NCBI RefSeq assembly: GCF_000315235.1
Contig: NZ_BALG01000185.1
Location: forward strand, 1-64,000
Source of the DNA: Paenibacillus popilliae ATCC 14706
GTDB lineage: Bacteria; Bacillota; Bacilli; Paenibacillales; Paenibacillaceae
Direction of reading: 5' to 3'
Length of the DNA: 64,000 bases
This document shows positions 6,785 through 15,158 of this stretch, piece by piece. The first letter of the stretch is position 1. The number at the start of each line of letters is the position of its first letter. The notes below the pieces were generated by a model. The model made no database searches and was not told the DNA's origin. It worked only from the letters and a program-made list of their open reading frames with translations. A program made the position numbers and the translations under genes.

Positions 6785-6895
6785 CTTAACGGCACAGATG
6801 ATAAACCGTTACCTTTCGGTTGGCTTGTAGGGGTTCCAACATTTTATTACCCAGTTGAGAACACTCGTGACTTCAGTCGTGAGATGAATTGGCCT
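6785..6895 (+). ncRNA. Orphan IS200/IS605 right end / omega-RNA-like remnant
   Basis: The stretch AACCGTTACCTTTCGGTTGG, then GTAGGGGTTCCAACATTTTA, then a terminal hairpin (CTCGTGAC, loop TTCA, GTCGTGAG, 6864-6883, with two G-U pairs) is the layout of the 3' end of TnpB-associated omega RNAs and the right end of IS200/IS605-group elements. No tnpB lies upstream, so it is an orphan. The bases directly after the hairpin (from 6884) would be the guide. Recognition is from memory of the motif, not a model search. Confidence 0.5.
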
Positions 6896-6989
6896 CGGAC
6901 AAGGCGCGTCTTTTGACACGTCAATGGTCCAACGTATGTTAACTTACCTATTAATAAAAACACTGATATTTAGCGGATATAACTTGAAA

Positions 6990-7283
6990 AACAATTGACA
7001 TATGTTGTCCTATAATTGAGGTGGATAGCATGGCAGAAGTCAGACATGGTAGAGGATATGTGTACTCTATCCAATACCATAATGTATGGTGCATGAAATA
7101 TCGCCACAAAGTGTTGCTTGGCGATATAGATATCTAAAGGAAATACTCAATCAAATTGCTACAAACAAATTGCTACAAAATAATGGTTTCACGATTTCAG
7201 AAATTGAAAGTGATTGTGACCATGTTCATCAGAAAGTGAGGTGAAAAGCAATGTTAGTAAACAAAGCATTTAAGTCTCGCTAA
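6990..7283 (+). mobile_element. Decayed IS200/IS605 element (tnpA and start of tnpB)
   Basis: ATG 7030 opens MAEVRHGRGYVYSIQYHNVW, the conserved N-terminus of the Y1 (HUH) transposase TnpA, but a TAA ends it after 35 codons. Downstream, in another frame, come pieces of the middle (NNGFTISEIESDCDHVH), ending before the catalytic tyrosine helix. GTGAGGTGAAAAGCA then leads to ATG 7251 with MLVNKAFKSR and a stop, which matches the first codons of tnpB. The element is inactive, with at least two disruptions in tnpA and loss of almost all of tnpB. Confidence 0.75.
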
Positions 7284-7284
7284 A

Positions 7285-7650
7285 ACGATTGGTTGCAGTC
7301 GATTTGTGTTTGACCACTTCGGCAGCAACTGCTCCGGCGAAGCGAAGTCGTTCGCATTGATTTCCGGCTCGCGGTCTTGATGTTGCCACCCAACCGGTAA
7401 TCGATCAACACAATCGGCTGCAACTTACGAATCATCTTCACCAGCTCGGTCTCCTTCTATTTTCCCCGGTCATATGTTCGTCAAAGAATAGAACCAGAGT
7501 ACATCGATCCTCCCGTAGTTGGTCAGCAGATCCTTCACCTGGCCGTGCATATTGTATCGGTTGAAGTTCTGCGGTCGATCCTTGAACTCTACGTTATCCC
7601 GCGCGATTGCCGTAGGCCGGATAGTCCGGGTGATGCCAGTCAATAATGGA
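7285..7650 (-). pseudogene. GH29 alpha-L-fucosidase fragment
   Basis: The minus strand, read with several frame changes, gives SIIDWHHPDYPAYGNRA, then MHGQVKDLLTNYGRIDVLWF, then ELVKMIRKLQPIVLIDYRLG and a tail resembling FASPEQLLPKW. These are consecutive blocks of the catalytic barrel of glycoside hydrolase family 29. The position just after VLWF, where the family has the nucleophile aspartate, reads tyrosine. Both ends of the gene are missing. It is a relic, probably left by rearrangement in the island. Confidence 0.7.
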
Positions 7651-7848
7651 GCGGTTATTAATAAAGATAGAGAAAATTCATTCGTCTTTGGAGAAAATCA
7701 AGATTTTGGCATGGAGCATGTGAGTTGGGGAAGTCGGGCTGCTGCAGCGATATTGGATGTATATTATTACTCCCGCTTGTTCAACAATAGTACCGGATTC
7801 AATCTTACGTCGTTCATAACGGCGCATTAGACGGAGGCGCAGGGAAAG
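7651..7848. other. Unassigned stretch before thpR
   Basis: About 200 bases lie between the fucosidase relic and thpR. A plus-strand frame reads NSFVFGENQDFGMEHVSWGS and stops at 7830; I do not recognise it and see no RBS for it. No promoter could be assigned with confidence. Confidence 0.3.
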
Positions 7849-8439
7849 ATGATGGCGGATACAGAGAACAAGATGCGGCTGTTTATCGGTGTGCCGCTGG
7901 GCGAGTCTGTCAGCGTCGCCCTCGATAACTGGGCGAAGCAAGCGCGGCGCCAGTGGACATTTTCCCGCTGGGTTCATCCGGCGGACTACCATATCACGTT
8001 GCAATTTCTCGGCGACACTCCGGAGTCGAAGCTGGCGCCGCTGCTAGATGGGCTGAACCGGACGGCGGCCCGCAGCGATCCGTTCCGGCTGACCTTGGGC
8101 GGATGGGGCACCTTCGGACTCCCTGCCTCGCCGCGGGTACTGTGGGCTGCCGTCGCCGGAGATATCAATAGGCTTCATGAACTGTATCATCAGGTTATGG
8201 AGTCTACCGCTTCGCTCGGCTTCGTGCCGGAAGCGAGGCCGTACCGGCCCCATATTACATTGGCGCGCAAGTATAAGGGAACGACGCCATGGGACCGGGG
8301 CATGCCGGAGGCGGATACGAGCGGCGCGGCAGCGGAATGGATGGCGGATCGGTTCTGTCTGTTCCGGACACATATGCAGGCGACGCCGATGTATGAGCGG
8401 ATGGGGGAGTTCCGGTTATCCGGTACTTCCGATTCATAG
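7849..8439 (+). CDS. thpR: RNA 2',3'-cyclic phosphodiesterase ThpR
   Basis: A 196-residue 2H phosphoesterase of the ThpR/LigT family, which opens 2',3'-cyclic phosphate ends of RNA and can act as a 2'-5' RNA ligase. Both hallmark HxT motifs are present: DYHITLQFLGD (about residues 46-56) and RPHITLARKY (about 128-137). The start MRLFIGVPL-type strand is at residues 9-17. Two ATGs (7849, 7852) are possible; GGAGG is 11 bases upstream and AGGG is closer. It sits between the accessory island and rplS. Confidence 0.9.
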   Translation: MMADTENKMRLFIGVPLGESVSVALDNWAKQARRQWTFSRWVHPADYHITLQFLGDTPESKLAPLLDGLNRTAARSDPFRLTLGGWGTFGLPASPRVLWAAVAGDINRLHELYHQVMESTASLGFVPEARPYRPHITLARKYKGTTPWDRGMPEADTSGAAAEWMADRFCLFRTHMQATPMYERMGEFRLSGTSDS

Positions 8440-8550
8440 GGTTTGCAGGAAGTCGGTTGCAGCAACGGGGCTGATTTTCATTTTTACGGAGGCCTGGTTG
8501 GAGTGGCTGAGATTTATACGTTTTGTATGATAGGAACATAAATTATTTTC

Positions 8551-8579
8551 TTGTAATCGGTTGGGTGGTATGCTAAAAT
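8551..8579 (+). promoter_or_regulatory. Putative rplS promoter
   Basis: TTGTAA (8551-8556), a 17-base spacer and TAAAAT (8574-8579) preceded by TGC, giving an extended -10. It lies about 105 bases before rplS, leaving room for a structured leader. Confidence 0.6.
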
Positions 8580-8584
8580 TATTT

Positions 8585-8683
8585 TTGTTGTTTGGAATAA
8601 GGTGGTCCTCTATATTCGATGAGGTCGAGCGCATGAGCGCTCCCGAGATGTATGAACACCTGTGTGGAAGGAGGAAGTCCAAG
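8585..8683 (+). promoter_or_regulatory. Probable L19 leader of rplS
   Basis: The roughly 100-base untranslated region contains a GAGCGCATGAGCGCTC hairpin, then GATGTATGAACACCTGTGTG and AAGGAGG. Its position and the AUGAACACCUGU segment suggest the L19 autoregulatory leader known in Firmicutes, in which excess L19 represses its own synthesis. It was not checked against a covariance model. Confidence 0.5.
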
Positions 8684-9025
8684 ATGAATATCGTTCAAGT
8701 AATTACGCAAGACCAGCTTCGCAAGGATATTCCTAGCTTTCGTCCCGGCGATACTTTGAAAGTATATGTAAAAGTTATCGAGGGATCCCGCGAGCGTATC
8801 CAGTTGTTCGAAGGTGTGGTCATTAAGCGTCGTGGCGGCGGAATCAGCGAGACATTCACTGTTCGTAAGATTTCTTACGGCGTAGGTGTTGAGCGTACAT
8901 TCCCGCTTCATACACCTAAAATTGATAAAATCGAAGTGGCTCGCCGTGGTAAAGTGCGTCGTGCGAAGCTTTATTATCTTCGCAATCTTCGCGGTAAAGC
9001 AGCGAGAATCAAAGAAATCCGTTAA
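8684..9025 (+). CDS. rplS: 50S ribosomal protein L19
   Basis: L19 lies at the subunit interface and contributes to bridge formation. The 113-residue product starts [17 protein letters not shown] and has [16 protein letters not shown] and [17 protein letters not shown]. An in-frame open stretch extends upstream to 8561, but ATG 8684 has AAGGAGGAAG before it and matches the family length. A terminator follows immediately, so the gene is probably expressed alone. Confidence 0.98.
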   Translation: MNIVQVITQDQLRKDIPSFRPGDTLKVYVKVIEGSRERIQLFEGVVIKRRGGGISETFTVRKISYGVGVERTFPLHTPKIDKIEVARRGKVRRAKLYYLRNLRGKAARIKEIR

Positions 9026-9031
9026 GGAACC

Positions 9032-9060
9032 GGGGGCTTGCTTAGCTGCAAGCCCCTTTT
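9032..9060 (+). terminator. Intrinsic terminator after rplS
   Basis: GGGGCTTGC and GCAAGCCCC pair around TTAGCT and are followed by TTTT. Confidence 0.9.
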
Positions 9061-9162
9061 ACTATTTTATTCCACATCAGAGAATGAAGCTTGCATGTTC
9101 GTCTACCGATAGCGTATGATATGACTGCATAGCAGCAATTCAAGGAAAGCGGGGCACTGCCG

Positions 9163-9786
9163 ATGGATCAACACGACCAAATAATGCAACCGAATGCGGC
9201 GGAAGAGCCGCCAACCAAAAAGCCACAAGCGAAAAACGAGCTTCTGGAGTGGGTGAAAGCGATTGCGATCGCCGTTGTGCTCGTCGTCATCGTGCGATGG
9301 CTGTTATTTGCTCCGTTTATCGTAGACGGCCCTTCCATGGAACCGAATTTTTGGACGGGCGAGCGACTTATTGTGAATAAAGTCTTGTATGATTTTCGCG
9401 AACCAAAGCGCGGGGAAGTGGTCGTCTTCCACGTACCGGAGGAGAATCGCGATTTGATTAAGCGGGTTATCGGAGTGGCCGGGGATACGATAGAATACCG
9501 TGGCGACGATCTGTACGTCAATGGCAATAAGGTTGAAGAACCATACATACAAGAAGTGCTGGACGAAGCCCATAAAACGGGAGAGCTGTACAATGACCGT
9601 GATTTTCCGAATGATCTGATTCAACAGAACACGGTGCCGGAAGGGCATATTTTCGTTATGGGAGATCACCGGAACAACAGCACGGACAGTCGCATGCTTG
9701 GATTTATTTCGTTGAAGGACGTCATCGGCAGAGCGGATGTTATTTTCTGGCCGCTGCCGCATGCGAAGCTTGTACGACACCACTAG
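9163..9786 (+). CDS. lepB: Type I signal peptidase
   Basis: Cleaves signal peptides from Sec and Tat substrates on the outer face of the membrane. The 207-residue protein has a charged cytoplasmic N-terminus, one transmembrane segment (about residues 32-50) and an external catalytic domain. The catalytic serine lies in DGPSMEP (Ser58) and the lysine in LIKRVIGV (Lys100). The family box GDHRNNSTDSR is present. A single N-terminal membrane anchor is typical of Gram-positive SipS-type enzymes. It is followed by rbgA after 32 bases. Confidence 0.96.
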   Translation: MDQHDQIMQPNAAEEPPTKKPQAKNELLEWVKAIAIAVVLVVIVRWLLFAPFIVDGPSMEPNFWTGERLIVNKVLYDFREPKRGEVVVFHVPEENRDLIKRVIGVAGDTIEYRGDDLYVNGNKVEEPYIQEVLDEAHKTGELYNDRDFPNDLIQQNTVPEGHIFVMGDHRNNSTDSRMLGFISLKDVIGRADVIFWPLPHAKLVRHH

Positions 9787-9818
9787 GCAGAGAATGAATC
9801 ATCAGGAGGTGGATGCCG

Positions 9819-10709
9819 ATGACAATCCAATGGTTCCCTGGGCATATGACGCGCGCCCGGCGGCAGATCCAGGAGAAGCTCAAGCTTATTGATGTCGCCA
9901 TCGAGCTATTGGATGCGCGGCTACCCATGTCCAGCCGCAATCCGATGATTGGCGACATTTTGCAGAATAAGCCGCGGCTCATTTTATTGAACAAGGCGGA
10001 TCTGGCCGATCCGGATATGAATGCGCAATGGCTGCAGGCGTTTCGCGGCGAGGGTCATGCCGCACTCGCGATCGACGCCTCGACAGGCACGAACGTCGCA
10101 CAGATCCCCGGCGAAGCCCGGAAGCTGCTGGAAGAGAAGATTCAGCGCCAGCTCGCCAAAGGGATGAAGCCGCGCCCCGTGCGCGCCCTCATCGTTGGCA
10201 TACCGAATGTCGGCAAATCGACGCTTATCAACAAGCTGGCTGGCCGAAGCGTGGCCGCGACCGGCGATCGGCCGGGGATTACCAAGGGACAGCAGTGGAT
10301 CAAAGTCGGCTTCGAGATGGAGCTGCTCGATACACCGGGCATTTTGTGGCCCAAGTTCGAGGATCAGGAAGTCGGTTACCGGCTGGCGGCGACCGGAGCG
10401 ATCAAGGATGAAATATTGAATGTGGAAGAAATCGCGTTCTATGTGATCAAGCAACTGGCTGACCCGTACCGGGATCGCCTTAATGAACGCTACGGTCTGG
10501 AGATTCCACCGCAAAGCAGCTTAGGGCAGGATGACATTGTCGAGATAATGGAAGCGATCGGACGCAAGCGCGGATGTCTGATGGCCGGCGGGTGCGTTAA
10601 TCTGGAGAAAGCCTCGAGCCTCATCCTGCGTGATTTGCGCGGAGGCAAGCTGGGACGGATATCGCTGGAGGAGCCGTATTCCTTCCTCGTCAATGAGAAC
10701 GGGAATTGA
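9819..10709 (+). CDS. rbgA: Ribosome biogenesis GTPase RbgA (YlqF)
   Basis: RbgA acts late in 50S assembly. The G motifs are circularly permuted as expected: G4 (NKADL, about residue 55) comes before the P-loop [10 protein letters not shown] (about residue 128) and DTPG. The start [17 protein letters not shown] carries the FPGHM motif. ATG 9819 is chosen because AGGAGG is eight bases upstream; ATG 9813 is only two bases from it. Length 296 residues is normal. A terminator hairpin follows. Confidence 0.96.
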   Translation: MTIQWFPGHMTRARRQIQEKLKLIDVAIELLDARLPMSSRNPMIGDILQNKPRLILLNKADLADPDMNAQWLQAFRGEGHAALAIDASTGTNVAQIPGEARKLLEEKIQRQLAKGMKPRPVRALIVGIPNVGKSTLINKLAGRSVAATGDRPGITKGQQWIKVGFEMELLDTPGILWPKFEDQEVGYRLAATGAIKDEILNVEEIAFYVIKQLADPYRDRLNERYGLEIPPQSSLGQDDIVEIMEAIGRKRGCLMAGGCVNLEKASSLILRDLRGGKLGRISLEEPYSFLVNENGN

Positions 10710-10718
10710 ACAGGAAAG

Positions 10719-10759
10719 CGCCGTATGCGCCGATTCATCGGACGCGCGGCGTTTTTTTT
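10719..10759 (+). terminator. Intrinsic terminator after rbgA
   Basis: A two-part stem, outer CGCCG/CGGCG and inner CCGAT/ATCGG, is followed by eight T residues. Confidence 0.85.
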
Positions 10760-11150
10760 GATCCGTGACACGATGTCGTCGCTCGTTGTCTTCCCCCTTG
10801 CAACCAACAGTGGAGAAGATGCAGTGTGACGTAGGTCGTCATTCTCGTATCGGTACTGGGGGGGATTTTATGAACAATCTCCCTTCGGGCCGTGGAACGG
10901 TATAGTGTGGGTTTCTCGTGTTTTATGAATTAGGAAAGAAGCGGCACTTTAGAACAAATGGATAAAAAGGGAGACGATCGAGATCGAATTCAGGAATCGT
11001 TGATATATGATCCCATTGGCGGAACATATGTTGTTCTCTGGCGTATAGATAGATGTCACATGCAAATCGTAACGGGCTAGTCTGCCAACGGGGGATGATG
11101 GACAAGTTGAGAAGAAGCAAGGCGACTGAAATGCGGGGGAGAGGAAGATA
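10760..11150. other. Non-coding gap before rnhB
   Basis: About 390 bases without a convincing gene. An in-frame minus-strand open stretch at 10923-11120 has no recognisable content. I found no clear promoter; rnhB has GGGGGAGAGGAAG as its ribosome binding site at the end of the gap. Confidence 0.4.
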
Positions 11151-11813
11151 ATGGGTCAGCGCAAGACAGTGGAAGCAGAAGCCGCAGCGATCGATCTGAC
11201 CGCATGGGAGAAACGGTTATGGGATGAGGGGCTTCAGTATGTGGCCGGCATTGACGAGGTCGGGCGCGGCTGCTTGTTCGGCGATGTGGTCGCTGCGGCC
11301 GTCATATTGCCTGCGGGCGTCGTGATTGAAGGGATAAATGATTCGAAGAAGCTATCGGCAAAAAAACGGGAGGCGCTCTACAAAGAGATAACGGAACGCG
11401 CGATCGCTTGGTCTGTTGCGCAGGTCGACGTGTCGACCATTGAGCGCATCAATATTAAGCAGGCTTCGCGCCTGGCCATGAAGCAGGCCGTCGAGGGGCT
11501 CGGCATTCGTCCCGACATGCTGCTGATCGACGCGGAGCGCATCGATTGCCCGCTGCCGCAGGAAGCGATTGTGAAGGGAGACGCGAACAGTCAATCTATC
11601 GCGGCCGCCTCAATTATCGCCAAGGTAACGCGTGATCAGTTGTGTGCGGGTTTGTGGAATGAGCTCTACCCCGAGTACGGCATTGCCGTACATAAAGGAT
11701 ATGCAACGAAGCTGCATCGCCAGCAGTTGGAACGGCTCGGTCCGACGCCGATGCATCGCAAGTCGTTCCTGAAATCGCTCTTCCCGGAGGAGGAGCAGTT
11801 GAGTCTGTTCTAG
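11151..11813 (+). CDS. rnhB: Ribonuclease HII
   Basis: RNase HII removes single ribonucleotides and primer RNA from DNA. The 220-residue product has the active-site block GIDEVGRGCLFGDVVAAAV (Asp35, Glu36), MLLIDAERI for the third Asp region, and KGDANSQSIAAASIIAKVTR. The C-terminus PTPMHRKSFLKSL is typical. The start follows GGGGGAGAGGAAG. In Bacillus the same gene is followed by ylqG and ylqH, as here. Confidence 0.97.
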   Translation: MGQRKTVEAEAAAIDLTAWEKRLWDEGLQYVAGIDEVGRGCLFGDVVAAAVILPAGVVIEGINDSKKLSAKKREALYKEITERAIAWSVAQVDVSTIERINIKQASRLAMKQAVEGLGIRPDMLLIDAERIDCPLPQEAIVKGDANSQSIAAASIIAKVTRDQLCAGLWNELYPEYGIAVHKGYATKLHRQQLERLGPTPMHRKSFLKSLFPEEEQLSLF

Positions 11814-11910
11814 GCATGTATGGGCCCAGGGGCTCTGGCCCGGCTCATATTCCGGCCTCCGTCTGCCGATATAAGAAGTGTATTGTCCTTGAGGAACGGG
11901 GGATTGTCCT

Positions 11911-13680
11911 GTGAATATTTCGCAGATGGTGCGCGGCTTGGTTGGGGAGGCGAGACCCGGCGAGCAGCGGACATTGGAATTGAAAAGCGGCCAGGTGGTG
12001 CGCGGCACTATCGCCAGCGTGGCCGAGAACGGACGGGAGGCCGTCATTCAGATTAATGGAGTGCCTGTGCGTGCTGTACTGGATACGCCGATGCGCCCGG
12101 GGCAGACGGCTTGGCTTCAGGTGCAGGGCCAGCAGGCGGACGGCATGATTATGCTGAAGGCGGCTGACGGTCCGGCATTTGCTCAGCTGCCTTCGATAGA
12201 GGAAGCGTTGAAGCAGTCCAACCTTCCAGACGAGGGTTGGGCGCGAAGACTGCTGCACGAGCTGCAGAAAGGCGGACTGCCGTTGACGAAGGAGCTTGCC
12301 TCACGGCTAGCTCAGGCACTGGAAGTCAAGCCGCAGGGCGTTCAAGCTGAGCAGTGGATGCAGGCGGCCGGTCTGGCATTGCGCCGCCAGCTGCCGCTTA
12401 GCGGCGAGACGCTGCGCGGCCTGCAGCAGGCTATGTTCGGCAAGCCGCTCAATGATCTGCTTGCCGGCTTTGAGCGCGCAGGGGAGGCTGCGCTTGCTCG
12501 CAGCCCAGGAGAACCGGCCGCCGGGGCGGCTCCTTGGGCTGCACCGCTCCGGGAAGCGCAGGCGTTGGTGCGCGACATTATGGCGTCGCTGCCGCGCATG
12601 GATGCCACTTCCAGCGGCGGGCCAAGCAATCAGGCGCCAGCTCCAGCAGCCGCAGGAGGGAACCCGGCGGCGCCGACCGCTGCTTCGGCTGCGGGGCAAT
12701 CCGCCACAGGCGGCTCGCCAGCAGGGAATGCCTCCGCGAATGCTGGTAGCGGCTCCGCTCCAGGGCCGGCTGCCACAGGCGCTCCACCAGCGGCGTCCGC
12801 AGCGGAGGGGCCTACGGCCTCAACGGCCGCTTCAGCGAGCGAAGGCGCTCCCGGCGGAGGCGCCTGGATTGGGCGCCTGCTGCAGCGGCTTGGCGTGCCG
12901 CATGAGCAGCAGGTGCACCGTGCGGCCGTTCTTGAGATGACGGCTGCAGGCAGCGGAACGTCGCAAGGCGACGGCGCCCTGGGACGCGACGCGGCGGTGG
13001 AGAGCACGGCCGCCCGGTCGCAGCCCGGCACAGCCGCGCCGTCAGCGGCTGGCGCGCCTTCAAGTGCTGCATCTCCAGCACCGGCGATGCCAAAGACGCC
13101 TGCACCGCCGGTGGCGCCGACGACCGCCGCGCCGGCGGAGTCGCTGAAGAGCACGCTGCTTCAGCTCCTCCAGAATGATACGCTGCCACCGGCAGTCCGC
13201 GACGCGGCGCAGCAGCTGGTCCATCAGATTACGGGCCAGCAGTTGCTGCTGACAAGCGATCGGCAAGCGCCGTTCACGCATGTCACCCTATTTGTGCCGC
13301 TAGTGACGCCGGACGGCCAGCAGACGGCCACCGTCCACGTCCAATCGCGGCAGAGCCGCCGGGGCGAGCTGGAGTCGGACAACTGTCGCCTCTGGTTCGA
13401 TCTGGACATGAAGGTGCTGGGCCGGACGCTCGTCGACGTTCAGGCTGTGGAGCGGGCCGTGGCCCTTCATATCCATCAGGCGGACGAGGGCATCGGCGAA
13501 TGGCTGAGCGGGTTTCGCGGCGAGGTGGAGGAAGCGATGAATCGGATCGGCTATCAGCTGTCGGCGTTCCGCATTTTGCCGATGCCAGAGACGAAGGTGG
13601 ACGAGCCAAAGAACTGGCCCGAGATTGATATGAACGATTATACGCTTCAGCCATACAAAGGGGTAGATGTCAGAATATGA
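11911..13680 (+). CDS. FliK-like hook-length-control-domain protein (YlqG-like)
   Basis: A 589-residue protein in the place of Bacillus ylqG. The N-terminus (MNISQMVRGLVGEARPGEQR) is followed by a small domain (about residues 20-80) with KSGQVVRGTIASV. A middle region of about residues 210-410 is almost entirely Ala, Pro, Gly, Ser and Thr and is likely disordered. The C-terminal domain (about 450-560) resembles the flagellar hook-length control C-terminal fold: HVTLFVPLVTPDGQQTATVH and SDNCRLWFDLDMKVLGRTLV. The layout parallels FliK but the gene lies outside the flagellar operon; a dedicated fliK is at 35833. Its function is unknown to me. The GTG at 11911 overlaps no other gene, and its stop overlaps the next start. 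Confidence 0.75.
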   Translation: MNISQMVRGLVGEARPGEQRTLELKSGQVVRGTIASVAENGREAVIQINGVPVRAVLDTPMRPGQTAWLQVQGQQADGMIMLKAADGPAFAQLPSIEEALKQSNLPDEGWARRLLHELQKGGLPLTKELASRLAQALEVKPQGVQAEQWMQAAGLALRRQLPLSGETLRGLQQAMFGKPLNDLLAGFERAGEAALARSPGEPAAGAAPWAAPLREAQALVRDIMASLPRMDATSSGGPSNQAPAPAAAGGNPAAPTAASAAGQSATGGSPAGNASANAGSGSAPGPAATGAPPAASAAEGPTASTAASASEGAPGGGAWIGRLLQRLGVPHEQQVHRAAVLEMTAAGSGTSQGDGALGRDAAVESTAARSQPGTAAPSAAGAPSSAASPAPAMPKTPAPPVAPTTAAPAESLKSTLLQLLQNDTLPPAVRDAAQQLVHQITGQQLLLTSDRQAPFTHVTLFVPLVTPDGQQTATVHVQSRQSRRGELESDNCRLWFDLDMKVLGRTLVDVQAVERAVALHIHQADEGIGEWLSGFRGEVEEAMNRIGYQLSAFRILPMPETKVDEPKNWPEIDMNDYTLQPYKGVDVRI

Positions 13681-13997
13681 AGGACACGGAAGCAGCATCC
13701 CGGACCACCGGGCGTTATGAACGGAAGACGGCGGTCGCGCTGTCCTACAAGCCGGAGCAAGATGAAGCGCCGGTTGTTGTCGCCAAAGGGCAGGGACAAC
13801 TGGCCGAACAGATATTGGAGAAGGCGAAGGAGAGCGGCGTGCCGATTCAGGAGGACCCCTCCTTGGTGGAGGTGCTCTCCAAGCTGGACATTAACCAGCA
13901 GATTCCGGGCGAGCTGTATCATCTGGTCGCGGAAGTGCTGACCTTCATCTACAAGACCGATCAGCGGGCCGAGAAAGGGTGGAATCGTTATGAATGA
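13677..13997 (+). CDS. FlhB C-terminal-domain-like protein (YlqH-like)
   Basis: A 106-residue protein resembling the cytoplasmic tail of FlhB, the export-gate specificity switch. It has AVALSYKPEQDEAPVVVAKG, then ILEKAKESGVPIQEDPSLVE and PGELYHLVAEVLTFIYK, in the same order as in FlhB. The NPTH autocleavage motif of FlhB is not present at the expected site, and there is no membrane part. It overlaps the FliK-like gene by four bases (ATGA) and overlaps the following yraN. Pairing of a FliK-like with an FlhB-like tail protein suggests they interact; this is inference. Confidence 0.85.
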   Translation: MKDTEAASRTTGRYERKTAVALSYKPEQDEAPVVVAKGQGQLAEQILEKAKESGVPIQEDPSLVEVLSKLDINQQIPGELYHLVAEVLTFIYKTDQRAEKGWNRYE

Positions 13998-14409
13998 GTC
14001 CCGTCGCGGTGCGGATAAACGGACGGTGAATAACCGGAGCGGCGGCCTCAACCGGAAGGAGAAGGGGGCTGCTGCGGAAAGGATGGCAGCCGAGCGGCTT
14101 CAAGCGCTCGGCTATCGCATTATTCACAAAAATTGGCGCTGCCGATCGGGCGAGATTGACATCATTGCGCGGGACGGCAACTGCTGGGTCTTTATTGAGG
14201 TGCGCAGCCGGTACGGCGCTGCCGGAGCGGTGGAGGCGGCTGAAGCGATCGACTGGCGGAAGCAGCACAAGGTAAGAGCCGTGGCCGAAGTGTACGTGAA
14301 CCGATACCGGCTTCATGAAGCCGAGCTCCGGTTCGACGCCGTCGCGGTTGCTCTGGGCGCTGATCCTTCTCGTCCCCCGGACATTACGGTGTTCCGCAAT
14401 GCATTTTGA
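13990..14409 (+). CDS. yraN: YraN-family (UPF0102) nuclease-like protein
   Basis: A 139-residue member of UPF0102, which has a restriction-endonuclease-like fold. The core is GYRIIHKNWRCRSGEIDIIA followed by RDGNCWVFIEVRSR: the acidic residues of GEIDII and the E-V-R of FIEVRSR correspond to the metal-site pattern. The exact biological role is not established. It overlaps the previous gene, so the three genes 11911-14409 are probably cotranscribed. About 24 extra basic residues at the N-terminus precede the conserved domain; a start nearer GLNRKEKG is possible. Confidence 0.88.
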   Translation: MNESRRGADKRTVNNRSGGLNRKEKGAAAERMAAERLQALGYRIIHKNWRCRSGEIDIIARDGNCWVFIEVRSRYGAAGAVEAAEAIDWRKQHKVRAVAEVYVNRYRLHEAELRFDAVAVALGADPSRPPDITVFRNAF

Positions 14410-15158
14410 GGCGGTTAGCTGAGCAATTCACGGCGATGTATCATCCGCGCTAGGCATCGAACGATTCGACACGGTGTTAGCCGAAATTTGCTGCGGCTTC
14501 ATTAAGAATTAGCCAAGTACTGATTGCGGTTAATGCTTCAAAATAGGGTTTACTTTTAAGGAAATAGTATTTATAATCTTTTACAAGGATAATAATGGAG
14601 TTTGTTTAAAGGACATCTAATTTCTAAAAGATATTCGGTAAAATACAGATGTGACAATCCATCCGACCCAAATGACACCAGCTTATTGCTTATTTCCTCA
14701 ATATAAGCTTTTTTACTTCGGCGTTAATCTCCTGTTAGTATTTCACCATACTTACGTTGCGAACTAACGGATTATACTGTGTTGCTGGCTACCTGCTCAT
14801 GCATATCTACAATAAGCTCCATATTAGATTGCGGGAATGATCCAAAACATTTCGTTGTTTGAAGAAAAATAAGAATACGATATTCGCGTTCATATTGAAT
14901 CTTCCATATTCTCAGCGGTTGCTTTCGAGAGCTGCCGTAACTCTGGAAAAAGAAGTTGAATGATCGTGGAACACCTGATTTTTGCCTAGATGTGAGTTTC
15001 CTAGATAGGTTTCAGAAAGTCGGCATTCTCAAAAATTGTTGTTTTTCCAATCCATTTTTTTGATGATGTTCTCTTTTTTTTTTGATTTCATGATAAATGA
15101 TGAGAAAAGCAGTGTCATGTGTTCCCTTGTCTCAGTTTAAAAATGGAGGTAACCGGAA
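14410..15158. other. AT-rich non-coding or decayed accessory stretch
   Basis: About 750 bases with a clearly lower GC content than the neighbouring genes. A minus-strand stretch at about 14571-14717 reads KAYIEEISNKLVSFGSDGLS and stays open for 48 codons but has no convincing start; it may be a gene relic. I see no rRNA, tRNA or recognisable transposase. A change in base composition here suggests acquired DNA. Confidence 0.35.

Noticed and set aside
6508-6789. 93-codon open frame read as one protein
   Set aside because: It is a chance fusion of an IS5 transposase piece in one strand and an IS4 scrap whose coding strand is the opposite one.
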